A stretch of DNA of 64,000 bases from Natronomonas salina (lineage in GTDB: Archaea; Halobacteriota; Halobacteria; Halobacteriales; Haloarculaceae), in assembly GCF_013391105.1 (NCBI RefSeq), contig NZ_CP058335.1, forward strand, positions 1,302,001-1,366,000. The letters run 5' to 3'. Of the stretch, positions 34,369 through 42,877 are shown piece after piece. Under the pieces are notes generated by a model. It searched no databases. It worked only from the letters and a program-made list of their open reading frames with translations, and was not told the DNA's origin. The first letter of the stretch is position 1. Each line of letters starts with the position of its first letter. The position numbers were made by a program, and so were the translations under genes.

Positions 34369-34710
34369 TCACTCGTGGGAGGCGACCCGTTCCACGCGGT
34401 CGCCGGCTCCCGTCGTCGGCGTGACGACGACCTCGCCGCTGCCGCGGACGAGGACCTCGCAGTCGGCCATCTCGAAACTGAGCTTCGCGATCGACGACCC
34501 GGCACCGGCGTGGCCGAAGAGACTGTCCAGCGCGTCGGGGTCGATGCTGTCGTACAGCGGATCGAGGTCGAGGGGGTCGACGCCCTTCGCGTCCGCGACC
34601 GCGGTGACGACCGTCTCGCTGACGGATTCGTCGCTGGAGGTTGGTTGTGCAGCGTCGCCGAGTGCTCGCGTCATCGTGTCCATATCACTACTCACACCCT
34701 CCGGGGGCAT
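34369..34710 (-). CDS. HalOD1 output-domain protein
   Basis: About 113 residues with a central HalOD1 domain: SVSETVVTAVADAKGVDPLDLDPLYDSIDPDALDSLF, then IAKLSFEMADCEVLVRGSGEVVV. The ATG at 34710 follows GAAGGTG at ribosome-binding distance; ATG 34683 is the alternative. It lies 60 bases downstream of the receiver-GAF-HTH_10 gene on the same strand, so kinase, regulator and HalOD1 protein probably form one pathway. Confidence 0.75.
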   Translation of the reverse strand: MPPEGVSSDMDTMTRALGDAAQPTSSDESVSETVVTAVADAKGVDPLDLDPLYDSIDPDALDSLFGHAGAGSSIAKLSFEMADCEVLVRGSGEVVVTPTTGAGDRVERVASHE

Positions 34711-34755
34711 AGGCCCACCTTCAATACCCGTAGCATCCCGGGGAGAACACACACT

Positions 34756-34768
34756 ACATACGTAGTGT
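34756..34768 (-). promoter_or_regulatory. AT-rich box shared with the zinc micro-protein gene at 29949
   Basis: Minus-strand ACACTACGTATGT matches ACACTATGTATGT (29979-29991) at 12 of 13 bases. Here it is part of a 7-base-arm inverted repeat (ACACTAC...GTAGTGT, 34751-34768). Confidence 0.3.
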
Positions 34769-34770
34769 CC

Positions 34771-36912
34771 TCACGCAGACGGGGGGAGGTCGCCGCCGAA
34801 AACCATCTCGCAGAGCTTGCGTTCTGCGGCCCGGAGGTGCGCGTTCAGCGTCGGCTGCGTGATGCCGAGGGTCTCCGCGACCTCCTCGCCGGTCCGTTCG
34901 CGCGGCCACTCGAAGTAGCCGCTCAGGTACGCCGTCTGGAGCGCCTCGAGCTGGCGGTCGGTGAGCTGCTCAGTGAACGCCGCCCGCGGCAGCTGGGTGT
35001 CCTCCTCGGAGCGCTCGCGGTCCCGCCGCGCCAGCAGCTCCGTCTCGGAGTACGTCGCCTCGAGGCGGTCGACGAACGTCCGGACGTCCGTGGTGTCGGG
35101 GAGCTCGACGATCGCGCGCACGCTGTCGTCCCGGACGTCCAGGTCCTGGACGACCGCGCCGCACTGGACGATCATCAGCGGGATCGTCGTCCCGGAGATC
35201 GACGCCTCGAATCGGTTGGTCTCCGCCCCGTCGTCCTCCCCGATCAACTCGAAGCTGCGGATGCTCGGCACGTCCGCGGCGACGGCGCGGACGTCGTCCG
35301 CGGGGCAGCCGCGAGCGGTGAAGAACACCCGCGTCGTCCCATCGGACTGCGGGACGGTGCCGCCGTACTCGATCTCGCAGTCGGCCGCCCGGCCCAGCCG
35401 GCCGAGCAGGTCCTCGGAGTCGCGGATCTCTAGGTCGAGTTCGACGACCGTGTCGGTCAACAACGCCTGTCGCGTCTCGACGGCGTTCATCGCGTTCGCG
35501 ATCGTCTCGCCGAGCTCCTCGAAGACGTCGGCCAGCCGGTCGTCGAACGTCCCCGGCTCCGCGGCGAACACCGTCAGCACGCCGTAGGAGATGTCGTTGT
35601 ACTGCAGCGGCACGCTGATGGCCGACTGGAGGTCCCGTGCCAGCGCCGCCTTTCGCCACGGCGCGCCGCGCAGATCCGCGGCGACGTTCGGCGCCAGCGT
35701 CACCTCGCCGGTCGTCAGCGTCGACATCGACGGCGCCGGCGTCTCGGCGTCCACCGACAGCGAGACCGCCTCCAGGTAGCCGCCGTCCCTGCCGCCGCGC
35801 GTCCGCGGCTGGACCTCGTCGCGGTCGCCGTCGGCCGGCTCGCCGATCCACGCGAAGGCGAAGCGGTCTTCCTGGGTGAGGAGGTCGCAGACGGCCTGCT
35901 CGATGGCCTCCCGCGTCGTTGCCTGTACGAGCGCCTGGTCGATCTCGCGGATGAGCTCGTTCGTCCGGTTCAGCGACTCCAGCTGCCGGTTGCGGGCGGC
36001 CAGCTCCCGCTCGTGCTCGTGAATCGCGGCCTCGCGTTCGACCCGGTCGAGCGTCGCCTCGACGGTCGCCGCGAGGTGGTCGGCCAGCCGGTTGGTCCGC
36101 TGATCGAAGTGGCCCACCTCCTCGGAGACGATCGCCAGGACCCCGTGTTCGCCCAGGGGAATCCAGATGCCGCTCCGCAGCGGCGTCTCCTCGCGGTAGA
36201 CGTGCTCGGACTCGCGGACGTCGTCGTGGGTGATCGTCTCCTCGCGGATGAACGCCTGCCAGGCGATCGACGTGTTGCCGGGGCCGAGCGTCGGCATCTC
36301 GCCGAAGACGCCCTCGAGGTAGTCGGTGAACGCCGCGGGTTCGAGGACGTTCGTGGAGTCGTCGAACAGGTAGACGACCACGCCGGAGAGCCCGAGCACC
36401 TCGACGGCGGTGTCGACGGCGAGGCGACCGACCTCCCCCTCCGACTCGGCGCCGATCAGCTCCCGGCTCGCGTTGTGGAGGGCCACCTGCGTCCGCTCGA
36501 ACTGCTTGCGGTCGATGGCGTGCTGGATCGACCGCCGCAGCAGCGGCGGCGTGAGCTCGTCCTTCAGGAGGTACTCCTGGGCGCCCTGCTGGACCGCCTG
36601 CCCGCCGACCGTCTCGTCGTCGAGGCCCGTCAGCACCACGATGGGCACCTCCTGGGAGTGCTCGCGGACGGTCTCGAGGGTCTCGAGGCCCGTGCTCTCC
36701 GGCAGCCCGAGGTCGAGCAACACCACGTCGATCCCGTTCTCGTCGATCCGCTCGAGGCCGTCGGTCAGGTTGGCGACGCGGTCGACCTGCGGGAGGCCCG
36801 CTCCGTCGCCCCCGGCCGACCGTTCGGCCCCCTCGACGAGCAGCTCCTCGACCAGCCGCGCGTCCCCCGGGTTGTCCTCGATCAGGAGGACGTCGATCCC
36901 CATCGCCGACAC
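34771..36912 (-). CDS. Receiver-GAF-GAF-HTH_10 (Bat-like) regulator
   Basis: A 713-residue protein. The receiver domain (about 5-130) has VLLIEDNPGDARL, phospho-acceptor Asp in VVLLDLGLPES, VLTGLD and LLKDE. Two GAF domains follow (about 145-290 and 325-480). The C-terminal bacterio-opsin activator-type region has an HTH_10 (FTEQLTDRQLEALQTAYLSGYFEWPRERTGEEVAETLGITQPTLNAHLRAAERKL). This is the Bat-family architecture of haloarchaeal regulators, with a receiver in place of the PAS domain. It follows the 1327-residue kinase by 108 bases on the same strand and is its probable phospho-partner. MSAM at the start leaves 36912 or 36903 as the start. Confidence 0.85.
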   Translation of the reverse strand: MSAMGIDVLLIEDNPGDARLVEELLVEGAERSAGGDGAGLPQVDRVANLTDGLERIDENGIDVVLLDLGLPESTGLETLETVREHSQEVPIVVLTGLDDETVGGQAVQQGAQEYLLKDELTPPLLRRSIQHAIDRKQFERTQVALHNASRELIGAESEGEVGRLAVDTAVEVLGLSGVVVYLFDDSTNVLEPAAFTDYLEGVFGEMPTLGPGNTSIAWQAFIREETITHDDVRESEHVYREETPLRSGIWIPLGEHGVLAIVSEEVGHFDQRTNRLADHLAATVEATLDRVEREAAIHEHERELAARNRQLESLNRTNELIREIDQALVQATTREAIEQAVCDLLTQEDRFAFAWIGEPADGDRDEVQPRTRGGRDGGYLEAVSLSVDAETPAPSMSTLTTGEVTLAPNVAADLRGAPWRKAALARDLQSAISVPLQYNDISYGVLTVFAAEPGTFDDRLADVFEELGETIANAMNAVETRQALLTDTVVELDLEIRDSEDLLGRLGRAADCEIEYGGTVPQSDGTTRVFFTARGCPADDVRAVAADVPSIRSFELIGEDDGAETNRFEASISGTTIPLMIVQCGAVVQDLDVRDDSVRAIVELPDTTDVRTFVDRLEATYSETELLARRDRERSEEDTQLPRAAFTEQLTDRQLEALQTAYLSGYFEWPRERTGEEVAETLGITQPTLNAHLRAAERKLCEMVFGGDLPPSA

Positions 36913-37020
36913 TACCGGTCACCTCCCCGCGCGACCCGGTCGGACGAACGCAGATGTCGCTCCCCGGCCCGCGTCGAGGCGAGAGACGGTGCCGGAGCGG
37001 TTACCTCGGCGACCGTCGCG

Positions 37021-40000
37021 TCAGGCATCCGCATCACCGTCCGACGCCGGCAGCGTGAAGTAGAACGTCGACCCCTCGCCGGGCGTCGATTCCACCCAGA
37101 TGTCGCCGCCGTGACGCTCGACGATGCGTTCACAGAGCGCCAGGCCGATCCCCGTCCCGGCGTACTGCTCGCGGGAGTGGAGCCGCTGGAACACCTCGAA
37201 GACCATCTCGGTGTTCTCCGGGTCGATGCCGATGCCCTCGTCGCTGACCGAGACGACCCACCGCTTGCCCGTCCGGTCCGCGCCGACGTGGACCTGCGGC
37301 CGCTCCTCGCCGCTGTACTCGATGGCGTTGTCCAGCAGGTTCTGGAAGACCTGCCGGAGTTGCCCACGGTCGCCCTGGACGGTGGGGAGTGACTCGATAG
37401 TTATCTCGGCGCCGGTCTCCTGGATCTGCAACTGCAGGTCCGCGAGGACGTCGTCGACGACGTCCTCGAGGTCGACGGGCTCGAAGGGGTCCCCGCGGGT
37501 CTCGATGCGGGAGTACGCCAGCAGCGCCTCGATCATCTCGCGCATCCGCTCGGCGCCGTCGACCGCGAAGTCGATGAACTCCTCGGCCTCCTCGTCCAGC
37601 TCGTCGACGTAGCGGCTCTCGATGAGCTTGAGGTAACTCGAGACCATCCGCAACGGTTCCTGGAGGTCGTGGGAGGCCGCGTACGCGAACTGCTCGAGGC
37701 GCTCGTTGGACTCCTCGAGCTTCTCGACGGTGTCCTCCAGTTCCGTCTGGTACTGGTGGCGCTCGATGGCCTCCGCGAGGATGTTCGCGACGCTCTGGAC
37801 GAAGTTGACGTCCTCATCGGTGAACTCGCGGCGCCCCGTGTCGTGGGTCCCGAGGATCCCCCAGGGGTCGTCGATCGAGCCGATGATCGTGCTGATGCCG
37901 CTGGCCACGTCGTGGGAGGTCAACAGCTCCGGCCCGCTGAACCGCGACTCCGTCGCGAGGTCCTCGACCACTACTGGCCCGTCGGAACGCAACGTGTAGC
38001 CCGCCTGCGAGTCGTCCTCGTCGGCGCCGACGGTCGCGTTCCCGGCGATGCCCTCGTCCCAGCCGACGCCCTGCCGCAACAGCAGCTCGCGACTGGCGGG
38101 GTCGAGGTCCAGCACCTTGCAGTAGTCGGTGTCGAGGACCTCCGAGACGCGCCGGGCCGCCTCGGCCATGAGCTGGTCGAGGTCGTCGGCCACCAGCGCG
38201 AACTGTCCGAGTTCGGCAACGGCCTGCTGCTGGTGAGCGCGGGCCTGCAGCTCCCGCTCGTACTCGCGGCGCTCCGTGACGTCCTGGACGACGAGCATCC
38301 CCGCGAAGATCTCGTCGGCCGCGTTCCTGACCGGCAGGGTGTTGGCGTAGAGGTCCCGACCGTGGAACTCGATCTCGAACGAGCTGGACTCGCCGTCGAA
38401 GACCGCCTCGAAGTAGGGTTCCACCTGCTCGACTATCTCGTCGGGGTAGATCTCGTAGACGCTGTTGCCGACGCGGTCGGCCGCCTCCACCCCGACCGTC
38501 TCCAGGAGCTGGCCGCCCGTGACCGTGTACTCCATGTCCGCGTCGAACATCGCCACCGCGCCGTCCGGGAAGTTCTCGACGAGTGTCCGGTAGCGCCGCT
38601 CGCTCTCGGCGAGGCGGCGCTCCCGCTCCCGCCGCTCGCTGATGTCGCGGACGACGCCCACGCGGTGCCAGTCGCCGTCGTCCTCCGGCAGCAGCGCGAA
38701 AGTCGCCTCGGAGAGGAACGTCTCGCCGCTGGACGTCCGCAGTTCGGCCTCCATGGCCGCCTCCTCGATTTGGTCCTCCTCCAGGGCAGTCTGTAGCTCG
38801 TTGGCCTCCTCGAGGGCGTCGTTGTCGACGACCGTCGAGACGTGCATCCCGACGAGTTCGTCCCGCGGGTAACCGAGCATCTCCGCGTACGCCGCGTTGA
38901 CCATCGTGAAGTAGCCGTCCTCGTCGACCACGTAGACGCCGTCGTTGACAGCCTCGACGATGGTCTCGTAGCGCTCGAGGCGCTTCTCGCGTTCGACCTG
39001 CTCGGTGACGTCCTGTGTGAAGCTCAGCCCCGCGAAGGTCTCGTCGTCGCCGTCCTGCAGCGGCGTCGTCCACACCCGCCAGTAGCGCCCGTCGAGTCGG
39101 GTCGTCGTGCTGGTGGTCTCGCCGTCCTCGATGGCGGCCCGGAACAGCGGCTCGATGTCCGCGACGGTCTCATCGGGGAAGACCTCGGGCATCCGCTTGC
39201 CCTCGATCGCCGCCGAGGGCGGCATCGTCTCGCCGAGCGCCGTCCCCTCGGCCAGCGTGTACCGCAGGTCCTCGTCGAAGATGCCGACGGCGCCGTTCGG
39301 GAAGTGCTCTGCCAGCGTCCGATAGCGCCGCTCGCTCTCCGCGAGCTTCCGCTCGTACTCCTTGCGCTCGGTGATGTCCTGGGCCATCGTCAGCCCCGAG
39401 AAGACGTCGCCCGCCTCGTCGGCGATCGGCTCCGCGTAGATGACCCAGTCGCGGCCGACGTAGGAGACCTCGACGGACCCCGACTCGCCCGCCAGGACGC
39501 CCTCGAGCAGCGGCTCCAGGTCGTCCGCGACGTCGTCGCCCCACGCCTCCCGCACCGTCTTCCCCTCGACGTCCTCGCTGGACACCGGCAGGTAGTCGAA
39601 GGCCTGGCCGGTCGCCAGCGTGTAGCGCAGGTCCTCGTTGAACAGCGTGACGAGGCCGTTCGGGAAGCGCTCGGCCAGCGTCCGGTAGCGCTGTTCGCTC
39701 TCGGCGAGTCGCCGCTCGTACGCGCGACGCTCCGTGACGTCGCGATCGGAGACGATGATCGAGACGACGTTGCCCTCGTCGTCCGTCACCGGCCGGAAGA
39801 CGCCGTTCAGTGTGTACCGGCCCCCGTCCGGCTGTTCGAGGTCGGCCTCGAAGTCGACGTACTCGCCTTCGGCGGCTCGTTCGGTCCACTCTCTGACGTC
39901 GGCCTGCACCGACTCGTCGTGGCTCCACCACGGCGTCTCCCAGAAAGCCTCGCCCACCACGGCGTCCAGGTCGGCGTCGACGTACTCCATGGCGGTCTGG

Positions 40001-41004
40001 TTGATGTCGAGGACGGTCCCGTCCGGTTCCAGCAGCCCCACCAGGATGTTCGGGTCCTCGAAGATCGCCTCGAAGCGCCGCTCCGTCCGCTCGAGCTCCT
40101 GCTCCCGCGCCTTCCGGTCGGTGATGTCCCGGAAGTACACCGACAGCCCCGACTCGGAGGGGTAGGCCCGCACCTCGAACCACGTGTCCAGCGGCTCGGG
40201 GTAGTACTCCTCGAAGGAGACGGTCTCCTGGTCGTACATCGCCCGCTCGTACTTCGGCTTGAACGCCCGGTCGGCGCCCTCCGGGAACGCCTCCCAGATG
40301 TGCTCGCCGACGAGCGACCGGCCCTCGGGGTTGATCAGCTCGTCCGCCCGGTCGTTGAGGTAGGTGAACCGCCAGTCCTCGTCGAGCCCGAAGAACGCGT
40401 CCGAGATGCGGCCGTAGATCTCCTCGAGTTCCGTCGCCACGGGCCCGTCCCCGGACGGTCCCGCGGCGGCGGTGGACGACTCGCCGGCAGCGGCCGATGT
40501 CACGACGTCGCCGACGCGCTCCAGGAAGTCGCCGTCCACCTCGCTGAACGCCCCCGGCTCGGTCGCGAACGCGGCCAGCACTCCCCACGGGTCGGCCGCG
40601 GGGCCGATCCTGACGGCGACCGCTGCGACGACGTCGTCTTCCGCCAGTAGCGTCGAAAGGCCGTCTGCGTCGCGCTCGTCGGTCGCGAGGTCGTCGACGA
40701 CCACTGCGCCGTCGCGACCGAGGACGTCGCCCAGCAGCGAGTCAGTCTCGACGTCGACCGTCTGCCCGTCCGTCCCCTGCGCCCACCCGTTCCCGGCGCG
40801 GAGGGCGACCGTCTCACCGCCCGATATCGACTCGAACACCCCGCAGTATCCGCACCCTAGAGTCTCGTTGACGGCGGCTACCGCGTCGTCGAGCGCGCGG
40901 TCGAGGTCGCCGGTCTCGAGCGCCCGGCGTGCGAGGTCGGTGACGACCTCCTGTCGGTGGAGTCGACTCTCGAGGTCGAGATCGGTCGGTGAAGACGACT
41001 CCAT
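37021..41004 (-). CDS. Giant multi-PAS/GAF histidine kinase
   Basis: A 1327-residue soluble kinase. It has an N-terminal GAF (about 10-170), six PAS-type modules (roughly 185-925, many ending in DxTERxxxE) and a second GAF (about 930-1085). The HisKA H-box is AYAASHDLQEPLRM with His1112, and the HATPase has FQNLLDNAIEYSG, DEGIGID and GTGIGLALC. Three PAS modules are near-repeats (ESERRYRTLAE-FPNGxVxxFxxDLRYT). No membrane helices are seen, so it would be a cytoplasmic multi-signal sensor. It heads a block with the receiver/HTH_10 regulator and HalOD1 protein. The PAS module beginning ELERTERRFEAIFEDPN and the kinase core are shared almost unchanged with the kinase at 45505. Confidence 0.9.
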   Translation of the reverse strand: MESSSPTDLDLESRLHRQEVVTDLARRALETGDLDRALDDAVAAVNETLGCGYCGVFESISGGETVALRAGNGWAQGTDGQTVDVETDSLLGDVLGRDGAVVVDDLATDERDADGLSTLLAEDDVVAAVAVRIGPAADPWGVLAAFATEPGAFSEVDGDFLERVGDVVTSAAAGESSTAAAGPSGDGPVATELEEIYGRISDAFFGLDEDWRFTYLNDRADELINPEGRSLVGEHIWEAFPEGADRAFKPKYERAMYDQETVSFEEYYPEPLDTWFEVRAYPSESGLSVYFRDITDRKAREQELERTERRFEAIFEDPNILVGLLEPDGTVLDINQTAMEYVDADLDAVVGEAFWETPWWSHDESVQADVREWTERAAEGEYVDFEADLEQPDGGRYTLNGVFRPVTDDEGNVVSIIVSDRDVTERRAYERRLAESEQRYRTLAERFPNGLVTLFNEDLRYTLATGQAFDYLPVSSEDVEGKTVREAWGDDVADDLEPLLEGVLAGESGSVEVSYVGRDWVIYAEPIADEAGDVFSGLTMAQDITERKEYERKLAESERRYRTLAEHFPNGAVGIFDEDLRYTLAEGTALGETMPPSAAIEGKRMPEVFPDETVADIEPLFRAAIEDGETTSTTTRLDGRYWRVWTTPLQDGDDETFAGLSFTQDVTEQVEREKRLERYETIVEAVNDGVYVVDEDGYFTMVNAAYAEMLGYPRDELVGMHVSTVVDNDALEEANELQTALEEDQIEEAAMEAELRTSSGETFLSEATFALLPEDDGDWHRVGVVRDISERRERERRLAESERRYRTLVENFPDGAVAMFDADMEYTVTGGQLLETVGVEAADRVGNSVYEIYPDEIVEQVEPYFEAVFDGESSSFEIEFHGRDLYANTLPVRNAADEIFAGMLVVQDVTERREYERELQARAHQQQAVAELGQFALVADDLDQLMAEAARRVSEVLDTDYCKVLDLDPASRELLLRQGVGWDEGIAGNATVGADEDDSQAGYTLRSDGPVVVEDLATESRFSGPELLTSHDVASGISTIIGSIDDPWGILGTHDTGRREFTDEDVNFVQSVANILAEAIERHQYQTELEDTVEKLEESNERLEQFAYAASHDLQEPLRMVSSYLKLIESRYVDELDEEAEEFIDFAVDGAERMREMIEALLAYSRIETRGDPFEPVDLEDVVDDVLADLQLQIQETGAEITIESLPTVQGDRGQLRQVFQNLLDNAIEYSGEERPQVHVGADRTGKRWVVSVSDEGIGIDPENTEMVFEVFQRLHSREQYAGTGIGLALCERIVERHGGDIWVESTPGEGSTFYFTLPASDGDADA

Positions 41005-41139
41005 ACTGTCCTACAGGTTACCAGTAGTCCAGGCGATAAAACACCTCGGCTTGCAGCGACTCGTCGTAGCGGCGGCTGGGTCGCCATCGCCGGACCGAAA
41101 GGCCACATTTACGCCGCTCGCGCGAGCAGCCGGACCAGG

Positions 41140-41658
41140 ATGAACGACGTCCCCCGCGGCGCCGCGATCGCGCTGTGCCTCCTCGCCCTCTCGGGGCTCT
41201 TCGTCCTCGGCGGCGCCGCCTGGCCCGCCTCGCCCCACGTCGAGCCGTCCGAGGCCGAACTCGACCGGGACTACGCCGCCCACGTCGGGGAGACCACGTC
41301 CATCGGCGGCTCGGTCGTCGAGACCGACCCCGTCGTCATCAGGGTCAGCTACGACACCGGCGTCTACGAGGAGGCGAGCTTCCGGCTCGAACTCGTCGGC
41401 GACCTGGAGGCCGCGGTCGGCGACGACGTCTACGTCTCCGGCGAACTCCGGCCGGACCGCTCGATGGCCGTCGACGGCGACCGGGCGCTGGTCCGCCAGC
41501 CCTGGGAGCTCGGGTACATGTACGCCATCTCGTTCGTCGGCGTCCTCCTGGTCGGCGCCCGCTTCCTCAACGGGTGGCGGGTCCAGCCTCGCCGACTCCG
41601 GGTCGTCCCGCGCGAACGGTCGCTCCTCCAGCGGTGGCGAGGTGAGGCCGATGCCTGA
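41140..41658 (+). CDS. Membrane protein with external OB-like domain
   Basis: A 172-residue protein with an N-terminal hydrophobic segment (AAIALCLLALSGLFVLGGAAW), a beta-rich external domain (about 30-120; IGGSVVETDPVVIRV, VYVSGELRPDR), a C-terminal helix (ELGYMYAISFVGVLLVGARFL) and a basic tail. No named family is certain. Its stop overlaps the start of the next gene (ATGCCTGA), so the two are translationally coupled. Transcription is divergent from the giant kinase. Confidence 0.65.
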   Translation: MNDVPRGAAIALCLLALSGLFVLGGAAWPASPHVEPSEAELDRDYAAHVGETTSIGGSVVETDPVVIRVSYDTGVYEEASFRLELVGDLEAAVGDDVYVSGELRPDRSMAVDGDRALVRQPWELGYMYAISFVGVLLVGARFLNGWRVQPRRLRVVPRERSLLQRWRGEADA

Positions 41659-42166
41659 CCTGCTGACCCACGCGCTCGTCGGGTTCGTCGTCGGGACGGC
41701 GCTCTCCTGGCGGGACGACCGCGTCACGGGCCCGTTCGTCACGCTGGTGATGGTCGGCGCGCTCTCGCCGGACCTCAACCGCATCGAGCTCCTCGTCCCG
41801 GACCCGACCGTCGAGACGCTGGTCGGCATCCCGTGGACGTGGGTGCCGCTGCATCGCCTCGGCGGCACCGTCCTCGTCGTCACCGTCGCCGCGCTCCTCG
41901 TCGACCGGCGACACCGCCGGCTCGCCGTCGGGCTCCTCGCGGCCGGCGCCACCTCCCACTACGCGCTCGACTTCCTGCTGTACAAGCCGTCCGGGCTCAC
42001 GAGCCCGCTGCTGTGGCCGTTCACGGTCCACCGGTTCGCCGTCGAGGGGATCTACGTCTCCAGCGACCGGTGGCCGGCCGTCGTCGCCGGGGTCGCCGCC
42101 ATCTGCGTGTGGCTGATCGATCGACGATTGACCCTCAAGTCGAGGACTGCAAACCGAGATGGCTAG
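41651..42166 (+). CDS. Metal-dependent hydrolase-like membrane protein (YdjM/DUF457)
   Basis: A 171-residue membrane protein of the DUF457/YdjM group. It has the N-terminal MPDLLTHALVGFVVG, the LSPDLNRI motif and downstream ATSHYALDFLLY with His and Asp in helices. The family is annotated as membrane-bound metal-dependent hydrolases; activity is unproven. It starts at ATG 41651, overlapping the previous gene by eight bases, and is probably co-transcribed with it. Confidence 0.75.
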   Translation: MPDLLTHALVGFVVGTALSWRDDRVTGPFVTLVMVGALSPDLNRIELLVPDPTVETLVGIPWTWVPLHRLGGTVLVVTVAALLVDRRHRRLAVGLLAAGATSHYALDFLLYKPSGLTSPLLWPFTVHRFAVEGIYVSSDRWPAVVAGVAAICVWLIDRRLTLKSRTANRDG

Positions 42167-42214
42167 CAATTCTAACCTCGCTTCGGCCGAAAGGATATAA
42201 ACGATAACTCACCA

Positions 42215-42499
42215 ATGCAAGGTATGACCATCACTCGTGACGAGGACGTCATCGGGGGCGAGCCACGGTTAGCGAGGACTCGTATCGGTGTTCGCCACGT
42301 CGCCACACGGGTGATCGACAGTGGGCAGTCGCCTGCGTACGTCGCAGACCAGCTCGATATCTCGCTGTCCAGCGTCTACGAAGCCCTCTCGTACTACTAC
42401 GACAACGTCGACGAGATGCGGAGCTTCGAGCGTGAAAACGAGGACGCGTTCGAGCGAGTTCGAGAGTCGTCGCTGAAACCGAAAGAGACCGTCCAGTGA
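42215..42499 (+). CDS. DUF433 antitoxin-like protein
   Basis: A 94-residue protein with the DUF433 pattern (ITRDEDVIGGEPRLARTRIGVRHVATRVIDSGQSPAYVADQLDISLSSVYEALSYYYDNVDEM), a helix-turn-helix-like domain found as partner of DUF5615 proteins. The C-terminal tail is Glu/Lys-rich. Its TGA overlaps the GTG start of the next gene (GTGA at 42496). It is predicted to neutralise the PIN-like partner and regulate the pair. MQGM leaves ATG 42215 or 42224. Confidence 0.75.
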   Translation: MQGMTITRDEDVIGGEPRLARTRIGVRHVATRVIDSGQSPAYVADQLDISLSSVYEALSYYYDNVDEMRSFERENEDAFERVRESSLKPKETVQ

Positions 42500-42864
42500 C
42501 AGGCGTCCGAATCCTACTCGACGAACACGTCGGACGGATCTTCGAGCGGCTGTTACGGGAACGGGGATACGAAGTCGACCAGGCCAAAGACCAGTTCGGC
42601 GAACACACGAACGACAGGGCGCTCCTGAAGTGGTGCGTCGATCGTTCCGTCGTCATCCTCACGAACAACGCGAAGGATTTCCAACCGCTGCACCAGGAGT
42701 ATGACCACGCTGGGATGCTACTGTACTACGACCAGGAACTCCCCGACAGGGACCCCGAAGGGCTCGCCAGAACGGTCGACGAAGTCTTCAACCAGTACGG
42801 CCAGGACGGCGTCGAGAACGAACTAGTCGATCTCGACGAGTGGTACGACTGGTTGCAGAGGTGA
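42496..42864 (+). CDS. DUF5615 PIN-like toxin candidate
   Basis: A 122-residue protein of the DUF5615 PIN-like family. It begins VRILLDEHVGRIFERLLRERGYEVDQAKD, has HTNDRALLKWCVDRSVVILTNNAKDFQ and then HAGMLLYY. The acidic residues expected of a PIN nuclease are visible (Asp in LLDEH, Asp in HTNDRALL, Asp in NNAKDF). It starts with GTG overlapping the DUF433 stop, a tight two-gene unit typical of toxin-antitoxin pairs. RNase activity is inferred from the family only. Confidence 0.75.
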   Translation: MTGVRILLDEHVGRIFERLLRERGYEVDQAKDQFGEHTNDRALLKWCVDRSVVILTNNAKDFQPLHQEYDHAGMLLYYDQELPDRDPEGLARTVDEVFNQYGQDGVENELVDLDEWYDWLQR

Positions 42865-42877
42865 CGCTTGCGCCAAT

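Noticed and set aside
34751-34768. ACACTAC...GTAGTGT as a site-specific recombination site
   Set aside because: There is no integrase gene or second copy as a direct repeat; a promoter or operator reading is simpler.
34970-36922. 650-codon frame inside the Bat-like regulator gene
   Set aside because: Same strand but wrong frame. The receiver, GAF and HTH_10 motifs are all in the other frame.
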